Positions 1 to 9,357 of a stretch of 64,000 nucleotides of DNA are shown one piece after another. Origin of the DNA: Gaiellasilicea sp963850995 (GTDB lineage Bacteria > Actinomycetota > Thermoleophilia > Gaiellales > Gaiellaceae); assembly GCA_963850995.1 (NCBI GenBank), contig CAWKNQ010000004.1:620001-684000 (forward strand), written 5' to 3'. The notes beneath the pieces are model-generated. The model was not told where the DNA came from, searched no databases, and saw only the letters and a program-made list of their open reading frames with translations. Position numbers and translations under genes: made by a program. The number at the start of each line of letters is the position of its first letter. Position 1 is the stretch's first letter.

Positions 1-203
1 GGGAGCAGGAACTTGTGCGGCTCCGTCTGCACGAGGGCGTCGCGCCACTCTTTCGGGAAGCCGAAGCACATCACGGTCTCGTCGCGAGAGAACGCCGCGT
101 ACACGATCTGGCCGACGCGGAACTTGACGCGGCCGTAGACGAATGCCTCGGTCGTTCGGGGGAGCCCCGACGCGAACGCCCGCACTTGCTCGACCGTCAC
201 CAT
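1..203 (-). CDS. MmcQ/YjbR family protein, C-terminus outside window
   Basis: Reading leftward from ATG at 203 gives about 67 residues starting MVTVEQVRAFASGLPRTTEA and containing VKFRVGQIVYAAF and CFGFPKEW. This is the pattern of the small MmcQ/YjbR (DUF419) proteins, which have a CyaY-like fold and a proposed DNA-binding or stress role without a known reaction. A purine-rich ribosome site (AAAGAGAGG) sits directly before the ATG and supports the start. The gene runs off the left edge, so the C-terminal half is missing. It is divergent from the FtsK-type ATPase gene; the 58-bp gap must hold both promoters. Family assignment is by pattern recognition only. Confidence 0.75.
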   Translation of the reverse strand, partial: MVTVEQVRAFASGLPRTTEAFVYGRVKFRVGQIVYAAFSRDETVMCFGFPKEWRDALVQTEPHKFLL

Positions 204-261
204 CCTCTCTTTCTAGCTGCTGGGCGGTGCGTCGAATCGAGGCTGGACGGGAAATGAGTGC

Positions 262-3200
262 GTGATGGCTACGACGACGCGCACGACGGTCCTCGAGCTC
301 GGGCTCGTCGCGGTCGGACCGAACGGCACGCAGCAGGACGTGCGCGTCGAGTACGTGCCCGACGCGCCCGCGCGCGAGCTGCTGGACGCGCTCGCGGACG
401 AGCTCGGGCTCGACACTGCTCCCGCCGCGAGCCGGGACGGCGAGGAGCTCCCGGTCGACGCGCCGCTCGCCGAGCTCGCGCTTCGCCACGGAGACGAGAT
501 CAGCTTCGGCGGCGACATGCTGCCTCCACCGGCGATGCTCGCAGTGGCGGAGCTGGTCGTCGTCGGTGGGCCACAGGCAGGCCGCAGAGTGCCGTTGCCG
601 CCGGGCGTCCACCGCGTCGGACGTCAGGCGTCGATCGAGATCGACGACCCGTCCCTTTCGGCGCAGCATCTGGTACTCACGATCGCCGCCGACGGCTCTG
701 CCACCGTGGCCGACGCGGGCTCGCGCAACGGGACGCTCGTGGAGGGCGTCACGCTCGCGGCGGGGGACGAGCGCGCGCTCGTCGCGGGCGAGCTGATCCA
801 GGCGGGGCGGACGCTCGTGGCCGTCGAGTCGCCCGAGGGCGAGCTTCCCGACGCGCCTGCCGACCGCACGGGCCGCGTTCCGTTCAACCGTCCGCCGCGT
901 GTCCACCGGCGGCTCGAGTCGGTGACCAGACCGTTTCCCGCGCCCCCCGGCGATCCGCAGCGCTCACGGCTTCCCCTCGGTGCGTCGCTGATTCCGCTCG
1001 CGCTCGGGATCGTCCTCTATGCGGTCACGAAGCTGCCGACCATGCTCCTCTTCTCGCTGCTCTCGCCGGTGATGGCGCTGTCGACCTACATCGAGGACCG
1101 GCGCAGCGGCCGGAAGGGCTTCGAACGGCACTCGCTGGAATACCACCACCGGCTCGGCGCCCTGCGTGACGAGCTTTCGGCCGAGCGGCGCGACGAGGCC
1201 GGCCGTCGGCGGTCGGCGGCTCCGTCGGCGCCGGACCTGCTCCGGCGGGTACGCCGGTTCGAGCCGGCGCTCTGGGAGCGACGTCCCGACGACGAGGACT
1301 TTCTCGAGCTCCGCGTCGGCAGCGCCGATCTGCCGTCGCTCCTGACGGTGCGGCTCGACCCCGGTGGCAGCGAGACGCTCCGAGCCGAGGTGGAGGAGCT
1401 CGCCTCCTGGTACGCAACGGTGCCGTCGGTCCCGGTAACGGTGCCTCTCGCCGAGCTGGGGGTCGTCGGGCTGTGCGGCCCCCGCGAGCGGGTCGAGGCG
1501 CTGGCGCGGCTGCTCGTCGCGCAGGCCGTCGTCCTCCATTCCCCCGGCGACCTCTCCGTGGCGGCCGCGGTCGCGCCGGATCGGCTCGACGGCTGGGACT
1601 GGTTGAAGTGGCTGCCGCACGCCGACCCGGAGTCCGGCGGTCCGGCGATCCGTCTCGCCTCCGAGCCCGAGGCCGTGAGGACGCTGTTGGAGGACCTCGG
1701 CCGGCTGATCACGGCGCGGCGAGCGGACCGCGAGAGCTCCTACGGCGGAGCCGCACGGCGCGGGCGGCCGCACGTCCTGCTTTTGATCGACGAGGACGTC
1801 GCGCCGGAGCGCTCACTCGTTCGCGACGTATTGGCCGAGGGCGGAGAGCACGGCGTTTCCGTGCTCTGGCTCGGCCAGGAACGGCGCCATCTACCCGGTG
1901 AGGTGGCCGGCATCGTCGAGCTCGAGCGTGACTCGGCGAGACTGGCATTGACGGACGCACGTGCAGGAGCCGAGACGCCGGACGTCTCCGCCGACGGTCT
2001 CGACACAGCTCTCGCACGGGAGCTCGCCCTCGCTCTCGCGCCCGTTCGTGAGACCGGCGCTGCACGTGCAGACGGGATCCCGGACCGAATCGGGCTGGTC
2101 GACCTCCTCGGAGACGAGGATGTCGACGCACGCTCCGTTGCGGGCCGGTGGGCGGTGGGCGGCGACGAGCTCGCAGCGACGATCGGCGCCACGGCCGGCG
2201 GGCCCTTCTCAGTCGACCTCCGCGCGGACGGCCCACACGGCCTCGTCGCGGGCACGACGGGCTCGGGCAAGAGCGAGCTCCTCCAGACGCTGATCGCCTC
2301 ACTGGCCGTCTCGCACCCGCCCGACCGGCTCACGTTCCTGCTGGTCGACTACAAGGGCGGCGCCGCCTTCAAGGACTGCGTGCGCCTCCCGCACACGGTC
2401 GGGCTGGTCACCGACCTCGACGCCCACCTGACCCAGCGTGCGCTCGCATCGCTGAACGCGGAGCTGCAGCGGCGCGAGCGGATCCTGCGCGACGCGGAGG
2501 CGAAGGATCTCGCCGACATGGAGCGCCGCGCCGCCGACGATGCGCCGCCGAGCCTCCTGATCGTGATCGACGAGTTCGCGACGCTCGCCAAGGAGGTGCC
2601 GGACTTCGTCGAGGGCATCGTCGACGTCGCGCAGCGCGGTCGCAGCCTCGGCGTCCACCTGCTGCTCGCGACGCAGCGCCCCGGCGGCGTCGTCAGCGAG
2701 AACATCCGCGCCAACACGAACCTGCGCGTGGCGTTGCGGGTGAACGAGGCGGCGGAGTCGACCGACGTGATCGGGGTGCCCGATGCGGCGCGCATCCCGC
2801 GCGGCCGGCCCGGGCGGGCCTACGCCCGTACGGGCCACGGAGAGCTCGCGGAGCTGCAAACGGGGTACGTGGGCGGGAGCCGGCCAGAGGCGATCGGAGC
2901 CGCGGTCGTCGTCCGGCCGTTTCGGTTCGGGAGCGCGCGCGCCCAAGCGCAGCGGGGCGCCGACGACGCCGAGACCGATCTGGCACGCCTCGTCGACGCG
3001 TGCGCAGCGGCCGCCCGGGCCGCCGCGATCGAGCCGCCGCCGTCTCCGTGGCTGCCGCCGCTCGAGTCCGTGCTCCCGCTCGACACGCTCCCCGAGCCCG
3101 AGTCTGCATCGACCGCCGTGGTGGCGCTCGTCGACGAGCCGCAACGTCAGCTGCAGCGCCCGCTCGCGCTCGACCTGGAGCAGGAGGGCAGCGTCCTCGT

Positions 3201-4557
3201 CTACGGGACGAGCGGTGCCGGCAAGACCGTCTTCCTCCGCACCCTCGCGCTGGCGCTCGCGGAGCGGACGTCGCCGGACGACCTCCACGTCTACGGCCTC
3301 GACTTCGCGACCCGGGGCCTCGCGCCACTGGAGGCGTTGCCGCACACCGGCGCGGTCGTCGGCGGCGATGACGAGGAGCGCACCGAACGGCTCTTCTCGC
3401 TGCTGCGCAAGACGCTCGAGCGCCGCAAGCTGCTGCTCGCGCAGGCGGGGGTCTTCACGCTCGGCGACTATCGACGCCTGCCGAAGGCCGAACGGGTTCC
3501 GCGCATCCTCGTGCTGCTCGACGGCTACGCGGGGTTCGCCGCCGCCTTCGAGCGCGTCAACCTCGGCGAGCTGGTCGACGCCTTGCCCAGGCTCGTCGCA
3601 GAGGGCCGCCCGCTGGGCGTGCACTTCGCCGTCTCGGCCGACCGTCGCGGGGCGGTGCCCAACGCGCTGACGGGCATCGTCCCGGCGAAGTTCGTGCTCA
3701 GGATGGCGGACGAGGACGAGTTCGCTGCGCTCGGCGTGCCGCCGAAGGCCGTCCGCGGCGCGCAGCTCCCGGCGGGGCGCGGCTTCCTGCCCGGGGGCAC
3801 CGAGCTCCAGGTCGCCTGGCACGGCGACCTCGCCGCTGCGGGCGCAGCGCTCGCGAAGCGGTACGGAACGGCGGCGGTGCAGGCGATCGAGCCGCTCGCG
3901 ACGCACGTCGCCCGCGGCTCGCTGCCCGATCCGGTGACGCCGTGGACGGGCGTGATCGGCCTCGGCGATGCGGAGCTCGAGCCCGCGAGGGTCGATCTCG
4001 CCGACCGGCACTTCCTCGTCACGGGCCCGTACCGAAGCGGACGCTCGACCGCGCTGCGCACGCTCGTCGAGTCGCTGCGCGCAGCGACGCCCGGCCTCGA
4101 GCTGCACCTGCTCGCGCCGCGGCGCAGCCCGTTGACGGAGCTGGCCGGCTGGACGACGGTCGCCCAGGGAGTCGAGCGCTGCGAGGAGGCGGCGTTACGG
4201 CTCGGCGAGCTCGCGGCCGGTGCGCAGCCCAACCCAGCGCTCGTGGTCATCGACGACGGGGACGAGCTGGCCGAGGCTCTCGGCGCGGCGCCGCTCGAGA
4301 CCGTCGTGCGCCGCGGGCGCGACCTGCCCGTCCGCGTGGTCGCCGCCGCAGAGCGCCAGGCCGCGCAGCGTGCGTTCGGCGGCTGGCTCCGCGAGCTGCG
4401 CAAGGACCAGCACGGGCTGCTGCTCGCCCCCGACCTCGACGTGGACGGCGACATCCTCGGCACGCGCCTGCCACGCCGCTCGAGCCCGGTCTTCCCGCCC
4501 GGACGCGGCTATCTCGTCGAGCGGGGCACGGTCGAGCTCGTCCAGGTCGCCGAGTAA
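262..4557 (+). CDS. Type VII secretion FtsK/SpoIIIE ATPase, EccC/EssC-like, with ubiquitin-like and FHA domains
   Basis: This 1431-residue membrane ATPase should power export of the WXG100 proteins encoded nearby. Residues 1-90 look like a YukD/EccD-type ubiquitin fold (ending LAELALRHGDEISFG). An FHA domain follows at about 95-180 (VGR near 117, SxxH, then GSRNGT). Two hydrophobic stretches lie near 238-275. Three FtsK-type ATPase modules follow. The first has Walker A GTTGSGKS at 664-671 and Walker B LLIVIDEF ending D770-E771. The second has GTSGAGKT at 982-989, but its Walker B Asp1087 is followed by Gly instead of Glu. The third has a degenerate P-loop GPYRSGRST (1255-1263) with Arg for Lys. 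Start is GTG 262 or ATG 265. FHA-bearing EssC-like proteins are known from Firmicutes and Actinobacteria; no EccB, EccD, EccE or mycosin gene is in the window. Confidence 0.88.
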   Translation: MMATTTRTTVLELGLVAVGPNGTQQDVRVEYVPDAPARELLDALADELGLDTAPAASRDGEELPVDAPLAELALRHGDEISFGGDMLPPPAMLAVAELVVVGGPQAGRRVPLPPGVHRVGRQASIEIDDPSLSAQHLVLTIAADGSATVADAGSRNGTLVEGVTLAAGDERALVAGELIQAGRTLVAVESPEGELPDAPADRTGRVPFNRPPRVHRRLESVTRPFPAPPGDPQRSRLPLGASLIPLALGIVLYAVTKLPTMLLFSLLSPVMALSTYIEDRRSGRKGFERHSLEYHHRLGALRDELSAERRDEAGRRRSAAPSAPDLLRRVRRFEPALWERRPDDEDFLELRVGSADLPSLLTVRLDPGGSETLRAEVEELASWYATVPSVPVTVPLAELGVVGLCGPRERVEALARLLVAQAVVLHSPGDLSVAAAVAPDRLDGWDWLKWLPHADPESGGPAIRLASEPEAVRTLLEDLGRLITARRADRESSYGGAARRGRPHVLLLIDEDVAPERSLVRDVLAEGGEHGVSVLWLGQERRHLPGEVAGIVELERDSARLALTDARAGAETPDVSADGLDTALARELALALAPVRETGAARADGIPDRIGLVDLLGDEDVDARSVAGRWAVGGDELAATIGATAGGPFSVDLRADGPHGLVAGTTGSGKSELLQTLIASLAVSHPPDRLTFLLVDYKGGAAFKDCVRLPHTVGLVTDLDAHLTQRALASLNAELQRRERILRDAEAKDLADMERRAADDAPPSLLIVIDEFATLAKEVPDFVEGIVDVAQRGRSLGVHLLLATQRPGGVVSENIRANTNLRVALRVNEAAESTDVIGVPDAARIPRGRPGRAYARTGHGELAELQTGYVGGSRPEAIGAAVVVRPFRFGSARAQAQRGADDAETDLARLVDACAAAARAAAIEPPPSPWLPPLESVLPLDTLPEPESASTAVVALVDEPQRQLQRPLALDLEQEGSVLVYGTSGAGKTVFLRTLALALAERTSPDDLHVYGLDFATRGLAPLEALPHTGAVVGGDDEERTERLFSLLRKTLERRKLLLAQAGVFTLGDYRRLPKAERVPRILVLLDGYAGFAAAFERVNLGELVDALPRLVAEGRPLGVHFAVSADRRGAVPNALTGIVPAKFVLRMADEDEFAALGVPPKAVRGAQLPAGRGFLPGGTELQVAWHGDLAAAGAALAKRYGTAAVQAIEPLATHVARGSLPDPVTPWTGVIGLGDAELEPARVDLADRHFLVTGPYRSGRSTALRTLVESLRAATPGLELHLLAPRRSPLTELAGWTTVAQGVERCEEAALRLGELAAGAQPNPALVVIDDGDELAEALGAAPLETVVRRGRDLPVRVVAAAERQAAQRAFGGWLRELRKDQHGLLLAPDLDVDGDILGTRLPRRSSPVFPPGRGYLVERGTVELVQVAE

Positions 4558-4564
4558 CGAGGCC

Positions 4565-4945
4565 TCAGCAGCCGGGGTAGCCCGCCTCGCGAACCTCCTC
4601 GCTCGCGGCGGCCAGGCTGGCCCGGACGTCGTTCGAGAACGCGGCGTTGCCTCGGTACTCGTCGAAGCGGGCTCTCGTCCGGGGCGGGAGCTCGCGGTAG
4701 GGGACCATCTGGCCCTGCGCGTCGAAGAGGAGGGCCCGGTCGGCCGGGGTGAAGTACTCCGCGAGCACCTCGTCCTGGGTTCCGAGCTCGCCGCGGCCAT
4801 AGGCGTCCGCCAGCACGGCGGCCTGGGCCGCGTTCTCCGCTTCCGTCCTGCAGGCTGCGAGCGCCTCGTCGTTGTCGTCGCCGCCGCAGCCGCCGAGGGC
4901 GAGGGTCGCGGCGGTGAGGAGCGCCGCGGCTATGCCGGCTCTCAC
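4565..4945 (-). CDS. Small lipoprotein of the T7SS operon
   Basis: From GTG 4945 this encodes 126 residues: a short signal peptide, lipobox LGGC with Cys20, then an acidic helical region. The GTG overlaps the TGA of the upstream 675-residue gene (GTGA), so the two are probably translationally coupled; an ATG at 5008 is less likely because it lies inside that gene. The C-terminal half carries MVPYREL..TRARFDEY, close to LVPYNEL..ARGRFEEW in the C-terminus of the upstream protein, which suggests a shared module. It would sit on the outer face of the membrane. I do not recognise a named family. It is the last gene of the minus-strand operon and converges on the ATPase gene, 7 bp away. Confidence 0.7.
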   Translation of the reverse strand: MRAGIAAALLTAATLALGGCGGDDNDEALAACRTEAENAAQAAVLADAYGRGELGTQDEVLAEYFTPADRALLFDAQGQMVPYRELPPRTRARFDEYRGNAAFSNDVRASLAAASEEVREAGYPGC

Positions 4946-6969
4946 CGATTCGCTTCCTGGATCGCCTCGCGGATGACGCGGCTCACGTCGGGATCGTTGT
5001 TCATCCACTCCTCGAAGCGGCCGCGGGCGATGCCGTCGAGCTCGTTGTACGGGACGAGCCGGTCGTCCTCGACGAGCCCGAGCTCCTCGGCGCCGGCCAG
5101 GTCGATCAGGCCGTTCTCGGCATAGCCCTGCACGATCGAGGCGGTGAGCCCGTTCTCGAGGATCGCGTGCGCGCGGTTGTTGTCGCGCACGAGCTCCTCC
5201 TCCGACGGTGCCAGGCTCGCTCCCACCGCATCGACGCCGTAGTCGACGACGATGCCGACCCCGGGTGGAAGCTTGGCGAGGCTGACGACGTCGTTGACGA
5301 ACCCGACGATCATCTTCGCCTGCGCGTCGGCCTCCTCGAAGTCCTCGACCCGGTTGACGTCGCCGGCCTCCAGCAGCAGCTCGTTGAACGACCCGGCCCG
5401 ATGCGCCCAGCTGAAGTCGCCGCCGAAGTCCGGCGCGGTCTCGGTCCCGACGAGGATCGTCGCGGCCTGGTAGCGGGCGGCGTCGCCGAGGAAGGCACGC
5501 CCGGCCTCGTCGCGGTCCGTGATCGCCGCCAGCACGTCGACGAGCTCCTGGCGGGAGAGGTGGATGAGGTGGTCCTCCGACGTGTCGACGTAGCCCGCGC
5601 GGCCGCCGTCGAGGTCGGTGGGGTGCTCCGCGGCCGCCTGGATGTAGATCGCCTCGAGATGGTGGTCGCCGAGGTCCCGAGCGAGCGCGTCGGTGACCCC
5701 GTCGAGGTCGCGGTCGCCGTTCACGACGCGGTCGAGCACGTCGAGCGTGAGGAGATTGCCCTTGTCGACCGCGTCGGTGTCGCGCGGATCGGCGAACAGC
5801 TCGTCGGCGGCCGCGTTGTACGCGCGACCGAAGGCAGCTCCGTCGTCCTCGAAGTCGCCATAGTCGAAGAGCAGGCGGACGGGGTTCGTGACCTCATGCT
5901 GCTGTCCGAACTGGTCCCACGGCTCGACGCCCTCCAGCGCGGTCGTCAACGCCTCGCGCGCGGCCTCGGGATTGCGCGCGAGCGCGTTCAGCACGAGCTC
6001 CTTCGGGTCATAGGGGAGGCCGTCCTCGCCTTCGCTCCAGTAGCGACCGAGCGAATACGGGTCGCCCTGGGGCTCGGAGGCCAGCACGCCGGCGCTGTCG
6101 TAGCGCGAGTGCTCGACGATCTGGTCGACGACGCCGGTGCGGAAGCACTCGAGCAGGAACCGTGTCCCGAACACGCCGGTGTGGAGGAGCTGCGCGGTCG
6201 CCCAGGTGTCCTCGTCGTGCGCGATCTCGTCCTCGACCGTGCGCGAGAGCCGGCCGCTGTAGGTGGCGTTGGCCAGGGCGAGCGCGAACGGCGCGAGCAG
6301 GTCCCCGACGGGATCGTGCTCGAGATCCTGACCTGCCCACTCATACGCGACCTCCTGGAGGATGTGCGGGTCGACGGTCATGCTCATGCTGCCGCTGATC
6401 ACGTGGGACCACTCGACCGCCTGGATCACCCGCGGCACCTCGACGAGGTTCTCGGCGCCGAAGCCGTCGACGAACGCGGCCGAGAAGGCCTCGAGCTCGT
6501 CGCCATGCGCATTCTCCTGCGATGCGTGCAGGATCTGAGCCAGGTCGAAGAGCTCCTCCGGGTCCTTGAAGCGGTCGCGGTACATCGCGCCGATGTAGGC
6601 GCCGGCCGCCTCGGCCTGGTCGACGTCCGCGTAGCGCAGCAGCGAGCCGTCCTTCATCCAGGCGAGGAACTCACGCAGCTGGGTACCCTCCAGCTCGCGG
6701 CCGCTCGACAGCTGATCGGCGATCTCCGCCCAGAGCGCGCGGCGCTCGAGCTCGACGGCATCCTCGTTCAGGATCGGCGCCAGGCTCTGGAGCCGCGAGG
6801 CGGCGGACGCGACTCCCGCCTGTACCTCACCGGCGACACCGGCCGGCATCTCGGGCAGCGCCAGGGAGCCGAGCGAGCGTGCGGCCAACGAAACCTCGGC
6901 CGACCCGTCGCGGATGCGTGTTGCGCCGCGGCGGAGGTCGGTCGGGTCGATGGCGATGCGCGCGCTCAT
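4942..6969 (-). CDS. Large T7SS-associated helical protein (WXG-like N-terminus; possible substrate)
   Basis: 675 residues, starting ATG 6969, which overlaps the TGA of the preceding WXG100 gene (TGATG). Residues 1-85 resemble a WXG100/LXG-type helical hairpin without the Trp. The middle is a long acidic alpha-helical region with repeated segments about aspartates and bulky residues, similar to what I recall of the actinobacterial DUF6571 proteins found beside T7SS genes. The C-terminus (from about 639) shares the VPYxEL-RxRF-E motif with the adjacent lipoprotein. No catalytic motif is evident. Position between a WXG100 gene and a lipoprotein suggests an exported or surface partner of the secretion system, but this is inference. 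Confidence 0.62.
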   Translation of the reverse strand: MSARIAIDPTDLRRGATRIRDGSAEVSLAARSLGSLALPEMPAGVAGEVQAGVASAASRLQSLAPILNEDAVELERRALWAEIADQLSSGRELEGTQLREFLAWMKDGSLLRYADVDQAEAAGAYIGAMYRDRFKDPEELFDLAQILHASQENAHGDELEAFSAAFVDGFGAENLVEVPRVIQAVEWSHVISGSMSMTVDPHILQEVAYEWAGQDLEHDPVGDLLAPFALALANATYSGRLSRTVEDEIAHDEDTWATAQLLHTGVFGTRFLLECFRTGVVDQIVEHSRYDSAGVLASEPQGDPYSLGRYWSEGEDGLPYDPKELVLNALARNPEAAREALTTALEGVEPWDQFGQQHEVTNPVRLLFDYGDFEDDGAAFGRAYNAAADELFADPRDTDAVDKGNLLTLDVLDRVVNGDRDLDGVTDALARDLGDHHLEAIYIQAAAEHPTDLDGGRAGYVDTSEDHLIHLSRQELVDVLAAITDRDEAGRAFLGDAARYQAATILVGTETAPDFGGDFSWAHRAGSFNELLLEAGDVNRVEDFEEADAQAKMIVGFVNDVVSLAKLPPGVGIVVDYGVDAVGASLAPSEEELVRDNNRAHAILENGLTASIVQGYAENGLIDLAGAEELGLVEDDRLVPYNELDGIARGRFEEWMNNDPDVSRVIREAIQEANR

Positions 6970-7322
6970 CAGCTTCTCGTCGCCGCCCGCTGCGCGCGCG
7001 CGGCTTCCAGCTCGCGCGCCATCTCCTCCAGCCTGCGCAGCCGGTCCGCCTGCGCCTGCTCGACCTCCGCCGCGGAGCGCTCGAGCAGCCCGGCGAGGCT
7101 CTGCAAGCTGTCCGCGACCGCCGTGGCGGCGCGGCCGCTCGTCGACGCGGCTGCGCGGAAACGGTTGCCTGCCGGTCCTTCGAACGTCATCGACGAGACC
7201 GTGCTGCCGACGTCAGCGTCGACTCCCGAGATCTGCTCGGCCGTCCGGCGCAGGGAGCCCGCGAGCGCGCGCATCCCGGCCGGATCGCCGACGACGGGGG
7301 GCAACCAGACCGGGCCGGGCAT
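6969..7322 (-). CDS. WXG100/ESAT-6-like protein
   Basis: 117 residues beginning MPGPVWLPPVVGDPAGM. Two predicted amphipathic helices are joined by a turn TFEGPAGNRFR, in which Phe replaces the Trp of the usual W-x-G. The C-terminal helix is a charged coiled coil (about 80-115) rich in Glu, Ala and Arg. Length and layout fit WXG100 proteins exported as dimers by FtsK/EssC ATPases. Start ATG 7322 overlaps the stop of the SseB-like gene (TGATG), and its own stop overlaps the start of the 675-residue gene, so all three are one transcript. The partner may be the second WXG100 protein at 9358-9621. Confidence 0.8.
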   Translation of the reverse strand: MPGPVWLPPVVGDPAGMRALAGSLRRTAEQISGVDADVGSTVSSMTFEGPAGNRFRAAASTSGRAATAVADSLQSLAGLLERSAAEVEQAQADRLRRLEEMARELEAARAQRAATRS

Positions 7323-8075
7323 CAGTCGCCACCCGCCCGCGACCAGAACGGCTGCGTCTTCCCGAGGAGGAAACGGCCGATCTGGCCCGCTTCGACGCCC
7401 GGCTGAAGCGGCTGCAGCGCAAGCCGCTCGACCCCGGCCTCGCGCGCGGCTTCTGCGGCCGCGTCGATCACGGCTTGCGCGTCCGCGCCGGCGCGCAGCT
7501 CGAGCCCGATCACGTGCTCCGGCTCGGCGCCCGGCCGGCGGACGAGCAGCGCCCGGTAGGCCGCCCGGACCTCCGGTCGCTCCTGCGCGAACCGGCCGAT
7601 CACGTCCAGTAGCTCCGTCGGCTCCTCGCGCGGCTCGCCGATCAGGAACTCGGCCTCGGAGTCGCCGGGCTCGGCGGTTGCCAGACCCGCCAGCTGCTCG
7701 GGCGTCAACGACAGGCCGAGCTCGCCGCCCGGATTCACGGCGACGCCCACGTCGGGAGGAGCGAGCAGCGGAGAGGGCGCGCCCGTGCAGGCGTACGTAG
7801 CCGCCCCCTTCCGGCCGGAACCGTCCGAGCTGCGTCACCGAGGAGAAGACCGGGACGAAGCTCTCGCCGTCGAGCTCGATCACCGGCAGCGCGAGCTGCT
7901 CGCCTGCGCGAGCGGTCACCCGCGTTTCCTCGTCCGGGCCGGGCTCGGCGGAAGGGATGAAGACGTCTGCGAGCGCGAGCGTGACGAGGAGGTGCTCGAG
8001 GTCGCCGTTCTCGCGCGCGGCGAGCAGCGCGTCCTCGAGCGCGTTCTCGGGCCGGAACGTCAGCGGCTCGCTCAC
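7322..8075 (-). CDS. SseB-family protein, frame interrupted once
   Basis: The N-terminal part (GTG 8075, reading VSEPLTFRPENALEDALLAA and on to about 7800) matches the SseB N-terminal domain, with the typical LPVIELDGESFVPVFSS segment. The C-terminal part continues in another frame (GVAVNPGGELGLSLTPEQ to 7322) and matches the SseB C-terminal domain. Joining them needs a one-base shift between about 7750 and 7800, near the RALS/PLLAPPDVG junction, giving about 245-250 residues, the usual family length. The start overlaps the previous stop as GTGA. SseB-like proteins are common next to actinobacterial WXG100 genes; their molecular role is not established. An assembly indel is the likeliest cause of the break. 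Confidence 0.72.
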
Positions 8076-8363
8076 GCCCGCTCCTCCCACAGCCGTTGCA
8101 GCGCGTAGAGCCGGTCGACGAGCTCGGCGCCCTTCGGGGCCCCACTCGACCTCACCGGCGAAGCGCGTGAGCGCGAAGCCGCCGTACGTGCGGCGGCAGC
8201 TCGCCGCGCAGCGCCGCGTCGCGCTGCCTTCGTCAGCAGCTCCGGCGAGACGCCGCGCGTGCGCGGCGCATGGCTCCACGTCACCGGCGTCGGCCCAGCG
8301 CGCGTGCAGCTGCTCCGCCTCGACGCGGGCGGCGTCGGCGAGCGCGGCGTACTCGCTGCTCAC
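8072..8363 (-). pseudogene. Small helical protein between toxin-like gene and sseB, several frame breaks
   Basis: A reading unit of about 97 codons begins at GTG 8363 (VSSEYAALADAARVEAEQLH) and ends GAELVDRLYALQRLWEERA at 8072, where GTGA overlaps the SseB start. Coding-like segments (SSEYAALADAARVEAEQLHA, YGGFALTRFAGEVEWGPEG, GAELVDRLYALQRLWEE) sit in different frames, so at least two or three single-base shifts are needed. GTG 8363 also overlaps an upstream TGA (8360-8362), as at other junctions of this operon, which supports it as a separate gene. No family recognised. A partner or immunity protein for the upstream toxin-like gene is possible, but only by position. Confidence 0.45.
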
Positions 8364-9311
8364 GGCAGCTGTGCGTCTCTCGCGTATCCATTGCTCGTCG
8401 AAGTCCCTGAACCGGAACTGCTCGCCGTGACCTGCATAGACGACCCCGTCCTCGCCACCTGCGGCGCAGCGCGGCCGTAAAGGTACTCGACCTCCGTGCC
8501 CTCGGGGATCCTGGCGACGCGGACCGACGTTGCGGTCGCCCCACTCGGGCAGGAGCGCGAGGCGGCGGTGGACGTCGTCCATCGTCTGCGCGAGGTTGCC
8601 CTCGTCGGTGGACGTCCACCACTTCGCGGTGGCGCGAGAGCCGTCGCCGACCGGGTACTGGACGAGGGTCAGGTCGCGATCGAGCGGTCCCTCGTGCAGC
8701 CACGCCTTCCCGCCCTCGAAGTTCTTCAGGTCGTCGGCGAAGTGGGCGGCGTAGTCGATGCCGGCCGGCGCGGCCGGCGGATGTCTCGAGCTTGGCCAGG
8801 TCCCTGGCGCCGGTCACGAGCCTGCGCGGCGCCTGCGGCGCGCTCGGCCGCAACGGCGCCTTGCGCGGAGCGGCTGAGCGCGGACGCTCCGCGGGCACCT
8901 CTGAGCGGCGGCCGCGGCGCCGCCGGAGAGAAGGGTGGCCGCCGCGGCAGGGGCGAGGTTGCCGAGCCAGTACGAGAGGCCGCGCTCGTGGAGGGCGTCG
9001 AGGTTGAGAATCGCCTTGCCGAACTCGAGCGGGTGGGTGACGCCGTAGGCGAGGCCGTGACCGAGGTCGCTCCAGCGGTCGGTCCAGTCGTCGTTGAGCG
9101 GTGTGAGGTGGTAGAGCATCACCGCCGGTTCCTCGATCGCGTCCCACGCGCCTTCGAAGAAGTCGCCGACGTCGTTCAGGAAACCGGACAGGCCGCCTGG
9201 GTTCTCGTCCTCGTGGACCTCCTCGGCGTAGTCCCGCGCGAGGTCGGCGAGACCCGGCCCCGCGTAGCGGGTGAGCAGCCCACTCGCGTACGCGGCCTTG
9301 AACTCGGTCAA
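8360..9311 (-). pseudogene. T7SS-associated toxin-like protein, reading frame broken several times
   Basis: Coding-like segments can be joined across frames. They start from TTG 9311, or slightly upstream where QDLEGAELTEFKAAY is still readable. The N-terminal part contains YAGPGLADLARDYAEEV, NDVGDFFEGAWDAIEE and an Ala-rich stretch ending LSGGAAAAA near 8905. Then come ARDLAKLETSAG (about 8800), GIDYAAHFADDLKNFEGG, KWWTSTDEGNLAQTMDDVHR, VRVARIPEGTEVEYLYGRAA (about 8500) and GGEDGVVYAGHGEQFRFRDF (about 8450-8390). At least four one-base shifts are needed for about 315 residues. The C-terminal order (K-W-W-T, IPxGT, G-x-A-A-P-Q, GG...GEQ) recalls secreted NAD- or ADP-ribose-handling toxin domains; this is a low-confidence resemblance. 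It follows a WXG100 gene, the normal place for a T7SS effector. Confidence 0.45.
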
Positions 9312-9357
9312 CTCGGCACCCTCGAGGTCCTGGCCGGGCCGTCCTACGGGCGGGCTG

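Noticed and set aside
5167..7800. Open frame of 877 codons on the plus strand opposite the 675-residue T7SS gene
   Set aside because: Composition and lack of motifs mark it as an antisense shadow; the minus-strand genes have coupled starts and WXG100 features.
7750..7800. Programmed ribosomal frameshift in the SseB-like gene
   Set aside because: No heptameric slippery sequence or following hairpin was seen, and similar one-base breaks occur in many unrelated genes, favouring assembly indels.
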